From an uncultured bacterium (lineage in GTDB: Bacteria > Bacteroidota > Bacteroidia > Bacteroidales > Bacteroidaceae), in NCBI GenBank assembly GCA_905215345.1, contig CAJMPR010000007.1:1-64000 (forward strand): DNA of 64,000 nucleotides, read 5' to 3'. Below the pieces are notes generated by a model, which saw nothing but the letters and a program-made list of their open reading frames with translations, ran no database searches and had not been told where the DNA came from. The number at the start of each line of letters is the position of its first letter. Within the stretch, counting starts at the first letter, position 1. A program made the translations under genes and the position numbers. This document shows, one piece after another, positions 33,180 to 43,045 of this stretch.

Positions 33180-34613
33180 ATGCCAGAGAATTTGAGGAGT
33201 AAAACTGTATCAGGTGTTTTATGGAGTGCTGTTGAGCGTTTTTCATTACAAGGGGTACAATTTGTTATTAATATAATAATGGCCCGTTTATTATTGCCAT
33301 CTGACTATGGTATGATTGGTATGTTGGCAGTTTTTCTTCAAATATCACAGACGTTCATAGATAGTGGATTTTCAGATGCATTAATTCAAAAGAAAGATAG
33401 AACAGATAAAGATCTGTCGACTGTCTTTTATTTTAATATAGTTTTGTCTATTATTCTTTATTTATTGATTTTTCTTTCAGCTCCTTATATTGCAGACTTT
33501 TATCATACTCCTAAGTTGGAGTTAGTGACTCGGATAATAACATTAAACTTAGTAATAGCCTCTTTTTCTGCAGTTCACAAAACAATATTAACTATAAATA
33601 TTAATTTTAAAATTCAGTCTAAGATTTCTTTGATTGCTGCAATAATATCGGGTGGAATTGGAATAACAATGGCTTTTCGAGATTTTGGAGTATGGTCTTT
33701 AGTAATTCAATCTTTATTAAACACTTTTCTGATAACGATATTATCTTATTGCTATGTTGGATGGTATCCCTTAAAATGCTTTTCTAAATCATCTTTTTTC
33801 GGACTTTTTAGTTTTGGATCAAAATTATTGATTTCAAGATTAATACATTCTGTATATTATAATTTATATGCAATAGTTATCGGTCGTAGGTTTTCACCGG
33901 CAGATCTTGGATGCTATACGCGTGCAGAGCAATTTGCTATTTTCCCTTCTTCGAATATTAACGCAATTATATCTCGTGTAACTTATCCTATTTTAAGCAG
34001 TATACAGGAGGATGATAAGCGTTTAGCTATTGCATATAGGAAGTATATAAGGTTATCATCTTTCCTAATTTTCCCTTTGATGCTTGGATTAGCAGCAATC
34101 GCTAACCCTTTGATAAATCTTCTCTTAACAGATAGGTGGTCTGGAATTGTAATTCTACTTCAGATATTGTGTTTAGATTGGATGTTGGATCATTTATGTC
34201 AAATTAATCTTAACTTATTATTAATAAAAGGACGTTCTGACTGGGCATTACGTTTAGAAATAGTAAAAAAGGTGATAGCAACTTTAATATTGATAGTATC
34301 TATTCCATTTGGTATTGAAATGATGTGTTGGGGGCGTGTATTATATTCTATAATAGCTACTTATCTTAACACTCATTATACAGAACGTTTGATAGGATTG
34401 AGTTTTAAGTCGCAGATGAAAGATATTTTTCCATCACTTTTATTAGCAATAATGATGAGTGGTGTCGTATTTGTCAGTACGTATTATATCCCTTTCGATA
34501 TATTAAAAGTGATAGGAGGAATATTTGTTGGATGTTTATTCTATTTGAGTCTTTCTTGGCTGATGAGACGAAGCGAAATACACGAACTTTTTACTGCTAT
34601 ATCTACTAAATAA
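33180..34613 (+). CDS. Polysaccharide flippase (Wzx, MOP superfamily)
   Basis: This 477-aa integral membrane protein has about 12-14 helices and opens with SGVLWSAVERFSLQGVQFVI, then ARLLLPSDYGMIGM, typical of the WzxC/TuaB branch. It moves lipid-linked repeat units across the inner membrane to the periplasm, where the polymerase joins them. One copy is expected per capsule locus. It starts one base after the previous stop. Sequence is A/T-biased as in neighbouring genes. Confidence 0.9.
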   Translation: MPENLRSKTVSGVLWSAVERFSLQGVQFVINIIMARLLLPSDYGMIGMLAVFLQISQTFIDSGFSDALIQKKDRTDKDLSTVFYFNIVLSIILYLLIFLSAPYIADFYHTPKLELVTRIITLNLVIASFSAVHKTILTININFKIQSKISLIAAIISGGIGITMAFRDFGVWSLVIQSLLNTFLITILSYCYVGWYPLKCFSKSSFFGLFSFGSKLLISRLIHSVYYNLYAIVIGRRFSPADLGCYTRAEQFAIFPSSNINAIISRVTYPILSSIQEDDKRLAIAYRKYIRLSSFLIFPLMLGLAAIANPLINLLLTDRWSGIVILLQILCLDWMLDHLCQINLNLLLIKGRSDWALRLEIVKKVIATLILIVSIPFGIEMMCWGRVLYSIIATYLNTHYTERLIGLSFKSQMKDIFPSLLLAIMMSGVVFVSTYYIPFDILKVIGGIFVGCLFYLSLSWLMRRSEIHELFTAISTK

Positions 34614-34614
34614 A

Positions 34615-35397
34615 ATGAAATTAAAAGAACAGTATAATTTGGATAATTCACTACAAAGAAAGCATCAATTACGTATGCTGGATATTTTGCAAGAAGTGGA
34701 TCGGTTATGTAATAAATATGATATTACATATTGGATTTCTGATGGAACTTTGTTGGGGGCTGTAAGACATAAGGGTTTTATTCCTTGGGACGATGATTTG
34801 GATATACAAATGCCCTATAAGGATTTCAAAAGATTTTTGAAAATAGCATCTGTTGAATTACCTCAAGATTTGATAGTACAAAATCATAAGACAGATAACG
34901 CTTATGTAGCTCCTTATGCCAAAATTAGAGATCTAAAGTCTTCAATTGTTGAAAATAATAATATAGATAAGAACTATAAATATCGTGGAATTTATATTGA
35001 TATTTTTCCAATGAGTAATTGTAATTCATTTCTTAATAAGATATCAGCATATTTGCATTATTATCTACTGTATATTCCCTCGCATTATAAGAGAAATCTT
35101 TTTTGGGCATTTTGGCTTAATGCAATGTATGTTGTGTTGAGTTTTGTATATGCCATATTTAGATTGATAGATTATCTTCTAGGTATAGAAGATTTAAATT
35201 ATATATATGGTTCAAACTTCAATGTGACTTTTCCAAAAAAAATAATATATCCTGTGGACACAATTATATTTGAAGGAATTACTTTTAAAGCTCCACATGA
35301 TTCTCACGGATATTTAACTCAATTATATGGTGATTATATGAAATTACCTCCTGTAAATGAAAGAATAACTCATACTGAGCAAGTAAATTTTGATTAA
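34615..35397 (+). CDS. LicD-family phosphotransferase
   Basis: The 260-aa LicD protein has the family core WISDGTLLGAVRHKGFIPWD followed by DDLDIQMP (about 42-70), the metal-binding nucleotidyltransferase-like fold. LicD enzymes transfer phosphocholine or a similar phospho-alcohol from a CDP carrier to sugar hydroxyls. Together with the cytidylyltransferase and phosphonate genes upstream, it is the best candidate for attaching a phosphonate to the polysaccharide. That link is inference. It starts one base after the flippase gene and abuts wecB without a gap. Confidence 0.88.
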   Translation: MKLKEQYNLDNSLQRKHQLRMLDILQEVDRLCNKYDITYWISDGTLLGAVRHKGFIPWDDDLDIQMPYKDFKRFLKIASVELPQDLIVQNHKTDNAYVAPYAKIRDLKSSIVENNNIDKNYKYRGIYIDIFPMSNCNSFLNKISAYLHYYLLYIPSHYKRNLFWAFWLNAMYVVLSFVYAIFRLIDYLLGIEDLNYIYGSNFNVTFPKKIIYPVDTIIFEGITFKAPHDSHGYLTQLYGDYMKLPPVNERITHTEQVNFD

Positions 35398-36552
35398 ATG
35401 AAAAAAATAATGTTTGTCTTTGGGACTCGTCCTGAAGCTATAAAAATGGCTCCACTTATTAAGGAATTCCAAAAAAATCCAGAGTGTTTCCAAACAATAG
35501 TGTGCGTGACGGGTCAACATCGGGAAATGCTTGATCAAGTATTACAAATATTTGAAATTGGACCTGATTATGATTTGAATATAATGAAACAAGGACAGGA
35601 TTTATATGATGTGACATCACGTGTCTTATTAGGTATGCGGGATATTATAAGAAATGTACAACCAGATATAGTGTTGGTACATGGTGATACGACGACATCT
35701 ACTGCTGCAGCGTTAGCTGCTTTTTATCAACAAATTCCAGTTGGGCATATTGAAGCAGGATTGCGAACTTATAATGTTTATAGTCCTTGGCCTGAAGAAA
35801 TGAACCGCCAAATAACAGGACGTATCGCTACGTTTCATTTTGCTCCAACTCCGTTAAGTAGACAAAATCTTTTATCTGAAGGGATAAAAGATAAATTTAT
35901 AACGGTTACTGGCAATACTGTGATCGATGCTCTTTTTTGGGTAGTGAATAAAATTAAAAATGATGGGAAGTTAGCGGTTAGTATAGAAAATGTATTAGAA
36001 AATGCAGGCTATAATGTAAATCGCTTGATTGAAGGTAAAAAAATGGTATTAGTAACAGGACATCGAAGAGAAAACTTTGGTGATGGTTTTCTTTCTATGT
36101 GTAAAGCTATTAAAACATTAAATGAAAGATTTCCTAATGTTGATTTTGTATATCCAATGCATTTGAATCCTAATGTTCGTCAGCCTATTCATGAAATCTT
36201 TGGGAAGAATTTGTCAGATTTAGGCAATATGTTTTTTATTGAACCATTGGAGTATTTAGCTTTTGTTTATTTGATGGAAAAATCTACTATTGTTTTGACA
36301 GATAGTGGTGGTATTCAAGAAGAAGCTCCTGGATTGGGTAAACCTGTTTTGGTAATGCGTGATACTACAGAACGTCCGGAGGCGTTAGAAGCTGGTACTG
36401 TAAAATTAGTAGGAACAAATTATGATATAATAGTAAAAGAAGTTTCTGATTTATTAGAAAATCCAGATTATTATAATGAAATGAGTAAGGCTGTAAATCC
36501 TTATGGAGATGGGATAGCGTGTAAAAGGATAGTCGAGGCTTTTAAGAATTAA
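35398..36552 (+). CDS. wecB: UDP-N-acetylglucosamine 2-epimerase (non-hydrolysing)
   Basis: This 384-aa WecB-type enzyme interconverts UDP-GlcNAc and UDP-ManNAc. It shows FGTRPEAIKMAPLI (8-21), VHGDTTTS, HIEAGLRTYN, GHRRENFG and the conserved TDSGGIQEEAP, all as in WecB. It starts immediately after licD. Its product, UDP-ManNAc, is a likely building block of the polysaccharide. A UDP-glucose 6-dehydrogenase family enzyme (40668) further down could alternatively oxidise UDP-ManNAc to ManNAcA. Confidence 0.96.
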   Translation: MKKIMFVFGTRPEAIKMAPLIKEFQKNPECFQTIVCVTGQHREMLDQVLQIFEIGPDYDLNIMKQGQDLYDVTSRVLLGMRDIIRNVQPDIVLVHGDTTTSTAAALAAFYQQIPVGHIEAGLRTYNVYSPWPEEMNRQITGRIATFHFAPTPLSRQNLLSEGIKDKFITVTGNTVIDALFWVVNKIKNDGKLAVSIENVLENAGYNVNRLIEGKKMVLVTGHRRENFGDGFLSMCKAIKTLNERFPNVDFVYPMHLNPNVRQPIHEIFGKNLSDLGNMFFIEPLEYLAFVYLMEKSTIVLTDSGGIQEEAPGLGKPVLVMRDTTERPEALEAGTVKLVGTNYDIIVKEVSDLLENPDYYNEMSKAVNPYGDGIACKRIVEAFKN

Positions 36553-36592
36553 ATTCTGTATTTTAAATTGTTATTTTATTAAGAAGTGTTAT

Positions 36593-37714
36593 ATGAAAAT
36601 TGCATTTTGTAATCGTCCATTATGGAATAATCCCTTAGGTGGAGATGGGGTACAGATGTTAAAAACAAAAGAATATTTGGAACAGGAGTTTAAACTTGAA
36701 ATAGAAATAGTGACAAGTCCAGAACAATTAGATAGTAGTTATGATATAGTTCACGTATTTAATTTTGTAACATGGAAAATTACAGAATCTTTTTATAAAA
36801 AAGCATTGGAATTGGATATTCCTATAGTAGGCTCTTCTATTTTCTGGGATTATACTTTTGCATATGATAGAATTACAAATCTGTTTGTAACGAATAAGAT
36901 GTCAAGTCTTTCTGCATATTTTCTAAAATTATTTATACATGTAAGCGTTACTTTAACAGGGTATCCTTTCTTCTTATCAAGAAAGTTTAGAAAAAAGGTG
37001 AATTATTTTGTATGTAATAGTAAAGTCGTTTTACCTAATTCAATAGAAGAAGGACAATTACTTTTGAATTTCATACAAAAAAAAGATTTTGCAAGTAAAA
37101 TACATATTGTATATAATGGAGCAGAGAATTCTGCAAATGAGGTACATCTACCTGAAGAACTGTTCTTACATAAATATAGTATTCCGTCTGGTTATATATT
37201 GCAGGTCGGTAGAATTGAACCTGTAAAAAATCAAATAAATTTAGTATATGCATTGAAGGATAATCCAACTATTCCTATTGTTTTTGTTGGAAGGATTGCT
37301 AATTATAAATATTATGAAAAACTGAGAAAGCTCTCTGGCCGTAGAGGAAATGTTTATTTCATAGATGCTGTACCTCATGATGAAATAACAGCATTTTATA
37401 AATATGCAGTTATACATGTTTTATTGTCTTTGCGAGAATCGCCAGGATTAGTCTCATTAGAGGCATTATGTAATGAATGTCCTATTGTTATATCCAGTGC
37501 AAACTATGTTCCTGTCAGTACTTATTTTCCAGATCAAAAATATATTGTTGACCCGTTCGATATTTGTGACATAAAGAATGTAATTTTAAAAGCGTATAGC
37601 GAAAGAGAGTTACATAATGATCTTATTGAAAAATTTTCATGGAAAGTAGCAGCACAACAAACTTATGATGCTTATAAAAAATATTTTCATAATATAGATT
37701 CATTGTTTAGTTAA
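36593..37714 (+). CDS. Glycosyltransferase family 4
   Basis: The 373-aa retaining glycosyltransferase has a GT-B fold. The C-terminal half shows ILQVGRIEPVKNQINLVYAL and the donor-site region SLRESPGLVSLEALCNECPIV with the E-x7-E motif. It probably adds one sugar during assembly of the repeat unit on the cytoplasmic face. The donor and acceptor cannot be told. Codon use is A/T-rich. Confidence 0.85.
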   Translation: MKIAFCNRPLWNNPLGGDGVQMLKTKEYLEQEFKLEIEIVTSPEQLDSSYDIVHVFNFVTWKITESFYKKALELDIPIVGSSIFWDYTFAYDRITNLFVTNKMSSLSAYFLKLFIHVSVTLTGYPFFLSRKFRKKVNYFVCNSKVVLPNSIEEGQLLLNFIQKKDFASKIHIVYNGAENSANEVHLPEELFLHKYSIPSGYILQVGRIEPVKNQINLVYALKDNPTIPIVFVGRIANYKYYEKLRKLSGRRGNVYFIDAVPHDEITAFYKYAVIHVLLSLRESPGLVSLEALCNECPIVISSANYVPVSTYFPDQKYIVDPFDICDIKNVILKAYSERELHNDLIEKFSWKVAAQQTYDAYKKYFHNIDSLFS

Positions 37715-37740
37715 ATATATAAATTTTATTATTACTAAGG

Positions 37741-38589
37741 ATGATTTTATGTAAAAAAAACACATGTGCTGTTATTGTAACATTCAACCCGGATTCTTTA
37801 TTTGAAAAGGCAATTAAGCGTCATATTGAGTTATTTAGTTCGATTATTGTAGTGGATAATAATTCTAATGATTTATCTTTTATTAGTACTGGTCATATTA
37901 ATATTGACTTTGTCCATCTAAAAAGTAATATGGGAATTGCATATGCTCTTAATTTTGGTATAAAGAGAGCTTTGTCTATGGGATATAATTGGATATTTAC
38001 ATTTGACCAAGATAGTATACCTGTTGATAATTTTTTATTTTATTATAATGAAGTATTTAGAATCCTACCTAATTTGATTAATAAAATTGGTTTGATATCA
38101 ACTAAGCATGTTCCGTCCATTCCCATTTCAGTGAGTGATGATTTGAGATTCAAATATACTTGTTCTCTGATAACTTCAGGTATGCTCCATAATGGGAAAA
38201 TATTTGAAAAAGTAGGGTGGTATGATGAAAAAATGTTTATAGATAGTGTAGACTTTGAATTTGCTCTGCGATGTGCCAATCGCGGTTTTCTCACTATAAG
38301 AATTCAAAATCCCATATTACAACATAAGTTAGGAGAACCTAGACTAAAATCTATTTTATGGGGAGGAATTGTGATAAGAACTACTAATCATAATGCAGTG
38401 AGAAGATACTATATAATGAGAAATAATGTGTATGTATCTAAAAAGTACTTTTTTAAAGTACCTCTTTGGGTTTTGAAGAAAAATTTTTTTTGTGTGGTTG
38501 ATTTGATGGTGATGTTGTTGGCTGACGATGACAAATGGAATAAAATGAAGAAAACTTTAAAAGGATTAGTTGATGGTATTATCATGTAA
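37741..38589 (+). CDS. Glycosyltransferase family 2 (rhamnosyltransferase-like)
   Basis: The 282-aa GT-A enzyme has AVIVTFNPD (10-18), IIVVDNNSND and the acidic metal-binding FTFDQDSIPV, followed by a DSVDFEFALRC acceptor-side motif, like rhamnosyltransferases (RfbF/WbbL type). It works on the cytoplasmic side in repeat-unit synthesis. Its end overlaps the next gene by 17 bases. Linkage and sugar unknown. Confidence 0.85.
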   Translation: MILCKKNTCAVIVTFNPDSLFEKAIKRHIELFSSIIVVDNNSNDLSFISTGHINIDFVHLKSNMGIAYALNFGIKRALSMGYNWIFTFDQDSIPVDNFLFYYNEVFRILPNLINKIGLISTKHVPSIPISVSDDLRFKYTCSLITSGMLHNGKIFEKVGWYDEKMFIDSVDFEFALRCANRGFLTIRIQNPILQHKLGEPRLKSILWGGIVIRTTNHNAVRRYYIMRNNVYVSKKYFFKVPLWVLKKNFFCVVDLMVMLLADDDKWNKMKKTLKGLVDGIIM

Positions 38590-39802
38590 TCGAAATATAT
38601 TGTCAATAGAAAGGTTTAAGAGAATTATAGGTGGTATATTATTCTTCTATATGGTATGTTTTCCAGGGTGTTACATGCTATCAAAACTCCCTTTTATAAT
38701 TTTGTTATTATGTATTTTCATTCATAGAGTGATATATAATAGACTTAATATTTCAAAGATTGTATTACTAATTGTTGCTATAATATGGCTTAAAGGGGTA
38801 TATGGTATTTTTATAGGTATTTTAAATTCAAATCATTTTGTGTTAGATGTTATACCCATTAATTTATTTTGGCCTATACTATATCTTATTTATGTCTCTT
38901 TAATTGATAGTGAGAAAGAGTATTGGGGGTTAGCTAAGATTCTCATATACTCTCATATTTTTATAATTCTTTATATTTCACTCTATATGTTATTTCAGTG
39001 GTTGGGATATCCATTTATAGAAATTTATCCTGATGATTTGATATTTAGTATATATAGTGATCAAAGTCATTTAACAGCAGGTTATATAAACGCCATTGTT
39101 TTTACTACTCCTATGTTGATAATTTTTTTGATGACGAATTTTGATATTGGTTTTTCTCGCATACTATTGTTTGTGCTATTATTGTTGACTTTTGTCGTTT
39201 TAATAATTTCGGGTAGGCGTATGTATATGCTCACTTGTATAATAGCACCTCTTTTTCCTGTATTTCATAGAAAAATGTTAGGAGGAGTTATATATAAAAA
39301 GGTATTAGCATCTACGAAATTTTTAATAATAATAGGGGGGATAGTATGTGTATTGCTTTTATGCTTTTTGTCTATAAGCGGATATGTTGAGCATTTCGAA
39401 CGTGCTTTTGATACAATGGAAGAACCTACAAAATTCCGTCAATTACATATGCTTTTGAAAGAGTTTATGGATACTCCATTATTTGGAAATGGTTTGGGAG
39501 CTGCTTTTTTTGAACCGACAAGATTGAGAAATGAATATTCTTTTGAGGTAGGTTATGCTTTAGATTTGGCAACACTTGGTATTATAGGATGTGTAATTTA
39601 TTATATAGGATTTTTTTTAATACTGTATTATATAATGAAAGTAGTAAAGAAGAATCATGATATTGTTTTATATTCATTATATGTGGGTTTAATTATTTTC
39701 CTCATTGGGCAAGCTACAAACCCTTTTTTGTCATCATATGATTTTATGTGGCCGTTATATATAGGGTTAGCAGGAGTAAATATATATATGTTAAAGCATT
39801 AG
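38573..39802 (+). CDS. O-antigen/capsule polymerase (Wzy-like)
   Basis: This 409-aa hydrophobic protein has about 11 predicted helices and a periplasmic loop near residues 280-325 with GNGLGAAFFEPTR, the style of Wzy/O-antigen ligase proteins. Wzy polymerises lipid-linked repeats on the periplasmic face. Start at ATG 38573, 17 bases inside the preceding gene. Assignment rests on topology, the GNGLG-like loop and context, as Wzy proteins have little sequence conservation. Confidence 0.75.
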   Translation: MVLSCNRNILSIERFKRIIGGILFFYMVCFPGCYMLSKLPFIILLLCIFIHRVIYNRLNISKIVLLIVAIIWLKGVYGIFIGILNSNHFVLDVIPINLFWPILYLIYVSLIDSEKEYWGLAKILIYSHIFIILYISLYMLFQWLGYPFIEIYPDDLIFSIYSDQSHLTAGYINAIVFTTPMLIIFLMTNFDIGFSRILLFVLLLLTFVVLIISGRRMYMLTCIIAPLFPVFHRKMLGGVIYKKVLASTKFLIIIGGIVCVLLLCFLSISGYVEHFERAFDTMEEPTKFRQLHMLLKEFMDTPLFGNGLGAAFFEPTRLRNEYSFEVGYALDLATLGIIGCVIYYIGFFLILYYIMKVVKKNHDIVLYSLYVGLIIFLIGQATNPFLSSYDFMWPLYIGLAGVNIYMLKH

Positions 39803-39824
39803 ATAATAATTTTAATACAGTGTA

Positions 39825-40631
39825 ATGAATATTCTTTTACTTTGCGTTAATTATAATACAAAAGATTCATTGATAGACTATTTATTGTCAGTGAAAAAAT
39901 CCTTGGATGAAATAAATAATGTATTTCTTAAAATAGTAGTTGCAGATAATTCAGATACTCCAATAGTAATTGATAATTTATCTAATTCTTTAGGTTTACA
40001 ATATGTTTTTACAGGAAAGAATTTGGGATATTTAGGGGCTATATCATATGCTATAGAAGAAAAACAGATTCTGTTAACTGAGTATGATTATTTTATGATA
40101 TCTAATGTTGATGTTACTGTTGATGGTTCCTTTTTTAAAGTCCTTTCTACGCTTCGTGTTCCCGATGATGTAGCTTGGATTGCTCCTTCTATATATTCAA
40201 ATTATGAAAAACGAGATCGTAATCCTCAAAGAACTTGTCGTCCTACATTACGGCACTTAAAGCTAATATCATACTTATATAAATATCCTTTTTTAGATTG
40301 GATGTATACAAATACATTTTATAAATTGAAGCGAAAGGAGCAACAAGATGTATATGATATTTATGCAGGGCATGGCTCATTTATGATTTTTACCCAGAAT
40401 CTGGCAAATGCAGGTTTTCAATTGAAATTTCCTTCATTTTTATTTGGAGAAGAAATTTATTTAGCAGAACTAATACGTACTTTTTGTATGAAATGTATTT
40501 ATTCCCCCAATTTGAAAATATATGATAAGGAGCATGTTAGTACAAGCAAATTAAAGAAACATATATATTATAAATGGAATTATGAGTCAATTATGATATT
40601 AATAAATTCTTTTTGGAGAAAAGCTAAGTGA
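39825..40631 (+). CDS. Glycosyltransferase family 2
   Basis: The 268-aa GT-A enzyme has LLLCVNYNTKDSL (4-16), VVADNSDTP and the MISNVDVTV metal site, with the late motif FGEEIYLAE typical of rhamnosyl- and related transferases. It belongs to the AT-rich part of the capsule locus. The sugar donor is unknown. Confidence 0.83.
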   Translation: MNILLLCVNYNTKDSLIDYLLSVKKSLDEINNVFLKIVVADNSDTPIVIDNLSNSLGLQYVFTGKNLGYLGAISYAIEEKQILLTEYDYFMISNVDVTVDGSFFKVLSTLRVPDDVAWIAPSIYSNYEKRDRNPQRTCRPTLRHLKLISYLYKYPFLDWMYTNTFYKLKRKEQQDVYDIYAGHGSFMIFTQNLANAGFQLKFPSFLFGEEIYLAELIRTFCMKCIYSPNLKIYDKEHVSTSKLKKHIYYKWNYESIMILINSFWRKAK

Positions 40632-40667
40632 TCATATTATTATTGTATAAATGAATATACTTTTGTT

Positions 40668-41975
40668 ATGAATATTGCAATTGTTGGTACTGGTTATGTG
40701 GGATTAGTGTCGGGAACTTGTTTTGCCGAACTTGGTGCAAATGTAACATGCATAGATGTAAATGAACATAAAATTAACGCATTAATTCAAGGGAAAATTC
40801 CTATTTATGAGCCAAATTTGGATAGTATGGTTCTTCGTAATATGAAGGCGGGAAGATTACATTTTACAACAAATTTAGCTTCTATATTAGATGAAGTTGA
40901 AATAGTATTTAGTGCAGTAGGTACTCCGCCAGATGAGAATGGAAGTGCAGATTTGAGTTATGTACTTGAAGTTGCAAAGACTATAGGGCAGCATATGAAT
41001 CAATATATGGTTGTTGTTACTAAGAGTACAGTTCCTGTTGGTACCGCCCAAAAAGTTAAAACCGTAATACAAACTGAATTGGATAAACGTGGAGTATGTA
41101 TAGAGTTTGATGTTGCTTCTAATCCGGAATTTTTAAAAGAAGGGAATGCGATAGATGATTTTATGAAACCCGATAGAGTAGTCGTTGGGGTAGAGTCGGA
41201 TAGAGCTAGAGAATTGATGACACGTTTATATAAACCAATGCTTCTAAATAATTTTCGTGTTATTTTTATGGATATACCTTCTGCAGAAATGACTAAATAT
41301 GCGGCAAACTCAATGCTTGCAACTCGTATAAGTTTTATGAATGATATAGCCAATTTATGTGAGTTTGTTGGAGCTGATGTGAATATGGTTCGTAAAGGAA
41401 TTGGGACAGATAGTCGAATCGGTAGTAAATTTTTATATCCAGGATGCGGATATGGTGGTTCGTGTTTTCCTAAAGACGTAAAAGCTCTGATCAATACAGC
41501 AAAGAATTTTGGTTATGAAATGAAAGTATTAAATGCAGTAGAGGCAGTGAATGAATCTCAAAAAAACATTTTATTTGAGAAATTTATAAAGTTTTATAAT
41601 GGTGAAATAAAGGGGAAGAAAGTTGCAATTTGGGGACTGGCTTTTAAACCGGAAACTGATGATATGCGAGAAACTCCTTCATTGGTATTAATAGAAAGTT
41701 TATTGAATGCAGGATGTGAAATATGTGCCTATGATCCAGTTGCTATGGATGAGTGTAAAAGACGTATTGGCAATGTGATTTCATATGCACGAAATATGTA
41801 CGATGCAGTAATAGATGCAGATGTGATTTTTCATGTAACAGAATGGAAAGAATTTCGTATGCCAAGTTGGGGGGTTATAAAGAAAGCAATGAAGCCTAAT
41901 CCAGTATTAATTGATGGGCGGAATGTATTTAGTGCTATAGAATTAGAAGGTATAAATTATTTAAAAATAGGATGA
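40668..41975 (+). CDS. ugd: UDP-glucose 6-dehydrogenase family enzyme
   Basis: The 435-aa enzyme makes UDP-glucuronate from UDP-glucose with NAD, or a related uronate. It has GTGYVGL (7-13), SNPEFLKEGNAI, the catalytic cysteine in GYGGSCFPKDV (about 260-270) and WGLAFKPETDDMRE. UDP-ManNAc dehydrogenase belongs to the same superfamily, and wecB is nearby, but the motifs fit Ugd better. It overlaps the next glycosyltransferase by 4 bases. Confidence 0.92.
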   Translation: MNIAIVGTGYVGLVSGTCFAELGANVTCIDVNEHKINALIQGKIPIYEPNLDSMVLRNMKAGRLHFTTNLASILDEVEIVFSAVGTPPDENGSADLSYVLEVAKTIGQHMNQYMVVVTKSTVPVGTAQKVKTVIQTELDKRGVCIEFDVASNPEFLKEGNAIDDFMKPDRVVVGVESDRARELMTRLYKPMLLNNFRVIFMDIPSAEMTKYAANSMLATRISFMNDIANLCEFVGADVNMVRKGIGTDSRIGSKFLYPGCGYGGSCFPKDVKALINTAKNFGYEMKVLNAVEAVNESQKNILFEKFIKFYNGEIKGKKVAIWGLAFKPETDDMRETPSLVLIESLLNAGCEICAYDPVAMDECKRRIGNVISYARNMYDAVIDADVIFHVTEWKEFRMPSWGVIKKAMKPNPVLIDGRNVFSAIELEGINYLKIG

Positions 41976-42997
41976 TGAATACTCCTTGGGTATCTATAGT
42001 ATGTCCAACATATAATGAAGAAAAGTACATAGAACAATGTCTTGATTCTATTCTATGTCAAGACTATCCACAAAATTTGATTGAAATTTTTGTAGTGGAT
42101 GGTATGAGCGCTGATAATACACGAATTATCGTAACTAAATATATTCAACAATATAGAAATATAAAGTTATTGGATAATCCTGATAAGATAGTTCCACCAG
42201 CTTTAAATATTGGAATAAAAAAGTCTAAGGGAGATGTTATTATTAGGATTGATGGGCATTGCATATATCCTACGAATTATGTATCAAGATTGGTATATGA
42301 GTTATATAGACTTGATGCAGATAATGTAGGAGCTGTATGGAATACGCTGCCTGCAAAGAATACTCCTGTTTGTAGGGCTATAGCTGTTGGGGCCAGTCAT
42401 AAATTTGGTATAGGGAACTCTTTGCACAAAATAGGTGCAGATCACATTATACAGACAGATACAGTGCCTTTTGGATGCTTTAATAGGAAGGTCTTTGAGA
42501 GAATAGGTCTATTTGATTTAGATTTAGTCAGGAATCAGGATGATGAATTTAATGCCCGTATTATAAAAAGTGGTGGGAAAATATTTCTAATTCCGGATTT
42601 AGTCATTGATTATTATGCCAGAGAAAAAATATCCAAGATGGCTAAAATGTTTTATCAATATGGCTTGTTTAAGCCTTTAGTGAATAAGAAACTTGGTTCA
42701 CCAGCTACTATAAGACAATTTTTCCCTGTTCTGTTTTTATTAAGTCTAATAATTGGTTTCCCTTTGAGCTTTATAAATCAATACGTTGCATATCTTTATG
42801 CTTTTGTTTTATTACTTTATTGGATATTAGCTTTTTATTTTTCACTGAAAGAAACAAGAAAATGGAGAGATTGGAAAATAATATACTTATTACCTACTAT
42901 TTTTTTTATAATCCACATAAGTTATGGATGGGGATATTTGAGAGGGATGTATAAAATCTTGATGGGATATCCTTTTTCTGTAAAAGTTAATCGCTGA
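41972..42997 (+). CDS. Glycosyltransferase family 2, ExoA-like membrane protein
   Basis: This 341-aa protein has an N-terminal GT-A domain with VSIVCPTYNEEKYIEQ (8-23), VVDGMSADN and an RIDGHCIYP metal site, then a QDDEFNARI motif. The last 90 residues hold two or three membrane helices (FFPVLFLLSLIIGFPLSF and following). The pattern is that of ExoA-type succinoglycan transferases. It is the last AT-rich gene of the locus and is followed by a 48-base gap and a change to normal composition. Confidence 0.85.
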   Translation: MMNTPWVSIVCPTYNEEKYIEQCLDSILCQDYPQNLIEIFVVDGMSADNTRIIVTKYIQQYRNIKLLDNPDKIVPPALNIGIKKSKGDVIIRIDGHCIYPTNYVSRLVYELYRLDADNVGAVWNTLPAKNTPVCRAIAVGASHKFGIGNSLHKIGADHIIQTDTVPFGCFNRKVFERIGLFDLDLVRNQDDEFNARIIKSGGKIFLIPDLVIDYYAREKISKMAKMFYQYGLFKPLVNKKLGSPATIRQFFPVLFLLSLIIGFPLSFINQYVAYLYAFVLLLYWILAFYFSLKETRKWRDWKIIYLLPTIFFIIHISYGWGYLRGMYKILMGYPFSVKVNR

Positions 42998-43045
42998 GTA
43001 GATATTTTTTAATTCATAAATATTCTTTTCAAATATACATATTTC